From the NCBI GenBank assembly GCA_024362935.1, contig JANCRA010000007.1:16028003-16092002 (forward strand): DNA of 64,000 nt, written 5' to 3'. This document shows, piece after piece, positions 60,201-64,000 of the stretch. A program made the position numbers and the translations under genes. How positions within the stretch are numbered: position 1 is the first letter of the stretch; each line of letters begins with the position of its first letter. The stretch comes from Setophaga petechia. Taxonomy: Eukaryota > Chordata > Aves > Passeriformes > Parulidae. The notes under the pieces were generated by a model. It was given only the letters and a program-made list of their open reading frames with translations. It was not told where the DNA came from and made no database searches.

Positions 60201-63200
60201 TTCCCATTAAAAAATAATCTACTAGAAACTGGAAGCATATAGACACTTGTGAAGCAGACTTATATAAAGAAGAACAACGCAGAGGATGGAATGGCAGAAG
60301 TTGCATCATCAAATAGACAAGCACTGTTTTTTCAGAGCAGATCTCTGTTCTGAAAGATCTCAGTCACTTCACTTGTTACCAGTATTGTCTGAAATCTTCC
60401 ATTATGAGATTTCATAGGAGTATCACTTTGCTTAGATGCCCCAAGCTCTATGAAAATGAAGGACATGAAAACAGAGTGACTCTCAAACAACTGGTCTCAG
60501 ATAAAGCAGGTCTTTTCAGCATTGACCTCATTCAACAGCCCAGACTCTGAAAAACCAACACCTCCTTGAGCTGCTGCACCTGCTCCAATATTTTAAATTG
60601 TGTCCCTTCTACTACCTTAACTTTCATGCAGAGAATTACAACCCAATCTGTCAAACTCAGCAGCTTCACCCATAGTATTGTTGGCATTTGGCAGAGCAAC
60701 AGCAACACTGCTCTGAGGCAGCTCTGTCTGAAACAGCAGAGAGAAGTGACCAGAGCGGGCTCTGCCTGTACTGACAGAATGCCAGGATCCATACAAAGCA
60801 CTATGGAGCTTACAACATCAGGGTAGAATTTGCTTTCTCTGTTTGGCAATAATATAACACTGGTCTGAACATAAATGCTTGTAAATTCACTATTGCCAAG
60901 TAGCAGGGGTTTTTTCTCCTCCATGAAATAAAACCATGTATATGATGTGTGTGATTGGTTCACCATTTCTGCATTATCATCAGCCATCCTTGATAAAATC
61001 CTTGTTTTTAAAATAGGCTAAAAGTCTGGTGAAGTATTAAAAAACAAACCAAAACAAAAAAAACCTACCAAGAAAATCAAACAATTAGGAGGAAAAAAAA
61101 AAGTCTGAAACAACTAGAAAATCACCACATGGTTAATTTCCTCCCTGGGAAATTTGACTAGTTAAAACTCAAAATTTCATTTCACTCTCCTCTAAACTAA
61201 TAGGATATTGAGCAAGCTCAAAATTATTCCATACCTATTAGGCAGCCTTGACTATTACCCACCACCAGCACCACTTCTGCTGACTTACAGTGTCACATCT
61301 TTTAGATAAAAGAAATACCAAATGCCAACCTTCCTTCCCATAAGAGGCACACATCCACTACAAATACAAGCCAATACAAACATTAAGATTTTCAGTTAAA
61401 AGAAGGACCAATTTAGTACATTCATAGTCCTGTGGTATCTGAAGCCTCTCCCTCAAATTCGTGGCTCCTGTCAAAGTTGATTCCCATGTAAAAAAGCTTG
61501 TGATGTCACCTCCACATTACATTTTTGCAGAGGCAACAAGGACTTCACCCCACAGTTAAGAAATTTCATCAAAATGCTTCTAAACAATTTGAGAATTATT
61601 GTGCAAAAGCTATTCCCAAAATAATCAAGATACAGTAGAAGCAAACTGTCACATATTGGAAAGAATATCAAGTCTTTCTTTGGTATTTTACTACAGCAAT
61701 GACTAACTTGTAAAAGATTTAGTTATTTCATTAACTTCAAAAATGACTTGGACTATCTCTTCTCCAGAATTACTTTACAATTAGGTCCTGACAAGGCAGT
61801 ATCTCTAGGATAGGTCCACTTGAGTGTGCAAACTTTACATCATAAAAGGCATGTAATTTAAGATGGCTTCAGGCAAACCTTGAAATACAGCATAACCATT
61901 AATGACAGAAAACACAGAAATGCATGCCAAAGGAAAAGTTCTCTTATAGAGGTCTCTAGTCAGGGTATTTAGGAGGAAGACTCCCTTTTGACTCATCTAA
62001 TAGACCTAAGGTAAGACTCTCATATCTATCAATCTCTAGTCCATCTTGAATAGTGTATTGTGCTATCTCCATCTCAGGAATATTCAAGTTATTGCTCTTA
62101 GGACCTTCCTTATAGACATATAGTCGTTTCCTAGCCCATTTCCCCTCACAGTACATCTTCTAGGCCTTCAACAAGAATGGGTACCAAAACTTCAAACACT
62201 GCTACCAGCAATTACACAGAGACATAAGTTAGCTCAATTAAATATTGCATTTTCCAAATGCAAAATCCCTACTATAGGCTGGGTAGCTGGAGAGTAATGC
62301 TGCTGTATATGAAAATTTATCACTAAAAAACTCCCTGCTCCTCAGTACTTTTGTTTATGTACATTGCAATACTCACACTACACTGGGAACCCTGAGCACA
62401 CAGCAAGCAACACAGCGAGCCAGCCCCACATTACTCTCTTGGCTGCACTGATAACTCCATCTTTGCTGACACCTGGGAAGCCACCAGAAGGCTCGTAATT
62501 CGAGAACCTGTCTCACAAATTCTCCTGCTCCTGTGAAACTGCTGTTTCATAAATCACCTTTACACTTCAGAGCGATGCACTGAAAACAGAGCTTCAGATA
62601 GGAATGAGAACTTTAATTCTGCATTTTTCCTAATATAGACAAAGCTGTATTTTAACCGATCAGGGCATCCTCCTGGTAACTACCACCTCAGATTACACCA
62701 CTTTTACTGGCTCTTTATGAATAAACACAGAAAAAAAAATTCAATAATCATTCCTTTTATCAAACTAGCAGACAAGAAAAGAAAAACAGAGGCTTCCAAA
62801 ACAGTCCAAAATGAAAGAAAATCTAGCATTAGCAAGCTGCAGAAGGAAACTAAATCTGTTTCTGTATTTCTCTAATAAATGAAATTTTATCAGATCAAGT
62901 TTTCTTTTGAGAGAAAGGTGGGGTGAAGAAAATAGTCATACAACCCAGTGTTACAGGGTTAGCTCAGAGAAGCAAAGCATTATTCCAATGTCTTCCTTTC
63001 AAGGAAAAGTATTTCATAAAGGCTTCGCACCCTTACAGCCAAAACACCTATTACATCAGTGAACTGCTGCAGAACAACTGTTCTTCATAAAGAGATGAGT
63101 GTCTGCTATAGTCAGCAAGAAGCACAAGTATTCTAGACAGTCTGTAATATTTATAGTCTTGGCGACCAAAGACCTAGTTACACTGTAGTAAACTGCAAAA

Positions 63201-64000
63201 CCTCCAAGTGGCAAGTTATTCTAGCAGCAGCCAGTAGTACAGGCCAAAACATGATTAACACATCACATACATTAGTCATCTTGACAGCTTCTTATGCCCA
63301 CAAGTCTCATGATTTCAGTGCACTCAAACACTGGTTAACAGTGACACAGTTTTTTAACTTGCATAGCTATTCATATTAAGGCAAAGAGGCAGCAAGAGGT
63401 GCCTTTCCATTTATTAATTTACTGGCAAGAGGTATTTTTTGCCAGGAATTACTTCAGAATTTAACAGGATTAAAAATGAGCAAGGAACGTGTACTCAGTA
63501 TTTGTAAACAAGCTTAACAAAGGTGCAAGGTAAGTATTACCAGGTGATTCTTAATGCAGTAGAAGGTTAAGCAATGTCACAGTGCTTTCTATATCAAAGA
63601 AAGTATTTCTGCTTTGCAACAGTTCGTTATTCTTTTGTTTATTATAAAAGTGCTAACAGGACTGAAACATTTCAAATGTATTAGTCACTTGCACTTCTCA
63701 CACTGCAGTGTCCATACTGCAAATACTCAGATTTTAAAGAGACAAGCTCTGCATAACCGCTTTCAAGAAGTCGAAAGAGTCAGGCCAAATTTCCGTCACC
63801 TTTAGCTCACCACAAGCAAACAGTAACTCACACTCGAGGCTAAGTAGCAAGAACAATTTACAGCTCCAGACTTTGCCTGGAAGCCACAGGTCTGTCCCGC
63901 CTCAACTTCTGCACTAATAAGGAACGGCCAGCCCTCACCGATTTAAAAATGAAACCCAAATGCCTGGGAGGTTTGGGCTTTATTATTGGTTGGGTTTGGG

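Noticed and set aside
63800..64000. Possible VCL exon 1 or promoter at the right edge
   Set aside because: The translation does not contain the vinculin N-terminus (MPVFHTRTIES) and there is no CpG island. It is intron 1 sequence.

Overview
The window is vertebrate nuclear DNA, most likely from a bird. It is AT-rich with long introns. The exons translate to proteins nearly identical to chicken and human vinculin and AP-3 mu, old CR1 LINE remnants are present, and the introns are compact compared with mammalian ones. I cannot name the species. Protein comparisons are from memory, because no database was available.

Layout. Positions 1-6272 (+) hold the last six coding exons of AP3M1, the mu-3A subunit of the AP-3 adaptor complex. 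They cover residues about 174-418, which is the whole cargo-binding mu homology domain. Its 3' UTR runs to about 7205. A short gene-free interval follows, about 7206-9094. On the minus strand, VCL (vinculin) occupies about 9095 to the right edge. Its 3' UTR is 9095-11539 and coding exons 22 back to 2 lie between 11540 and 46428. From 46429 to 64000 the sequence is VCL intron 1; exon 1 and the promoter lie beyond the right edge. The two genes converge tail to tail, as VCL and AP3M1 do in human.

All VCL exons join in frame with exact phase. Exons 2-18 plus 20-22 give residues 57-1066 of the 1066-residue vinculin. Exon 19 (15485-15694, 70 codons) is the muscle-specific metavinculin cassette and is flanked by phase-0 junctions. 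Splice sites are GT-AG except intron 13, which has a GC donor.

The introns contain a nuclear copy of mitochondrial ND4 (intron 12), an ancient CR1 element of about 1.6 kb (intron 2), a CR1 3' fragment (AP3M1), AT microsatellites and small tandem duplications. I saw no RNA genes, no CRISPR arrays and no credible extra protein-coding gene. The remaining open frames are intronic or UTR chance frames. I did not find an undescribed system. The points most worth checking are the GC-AG intron, the NUMT, the metavinculin exon, the CpG-rich exons 12 and 20, and the closely spaced convergent 3' ends.
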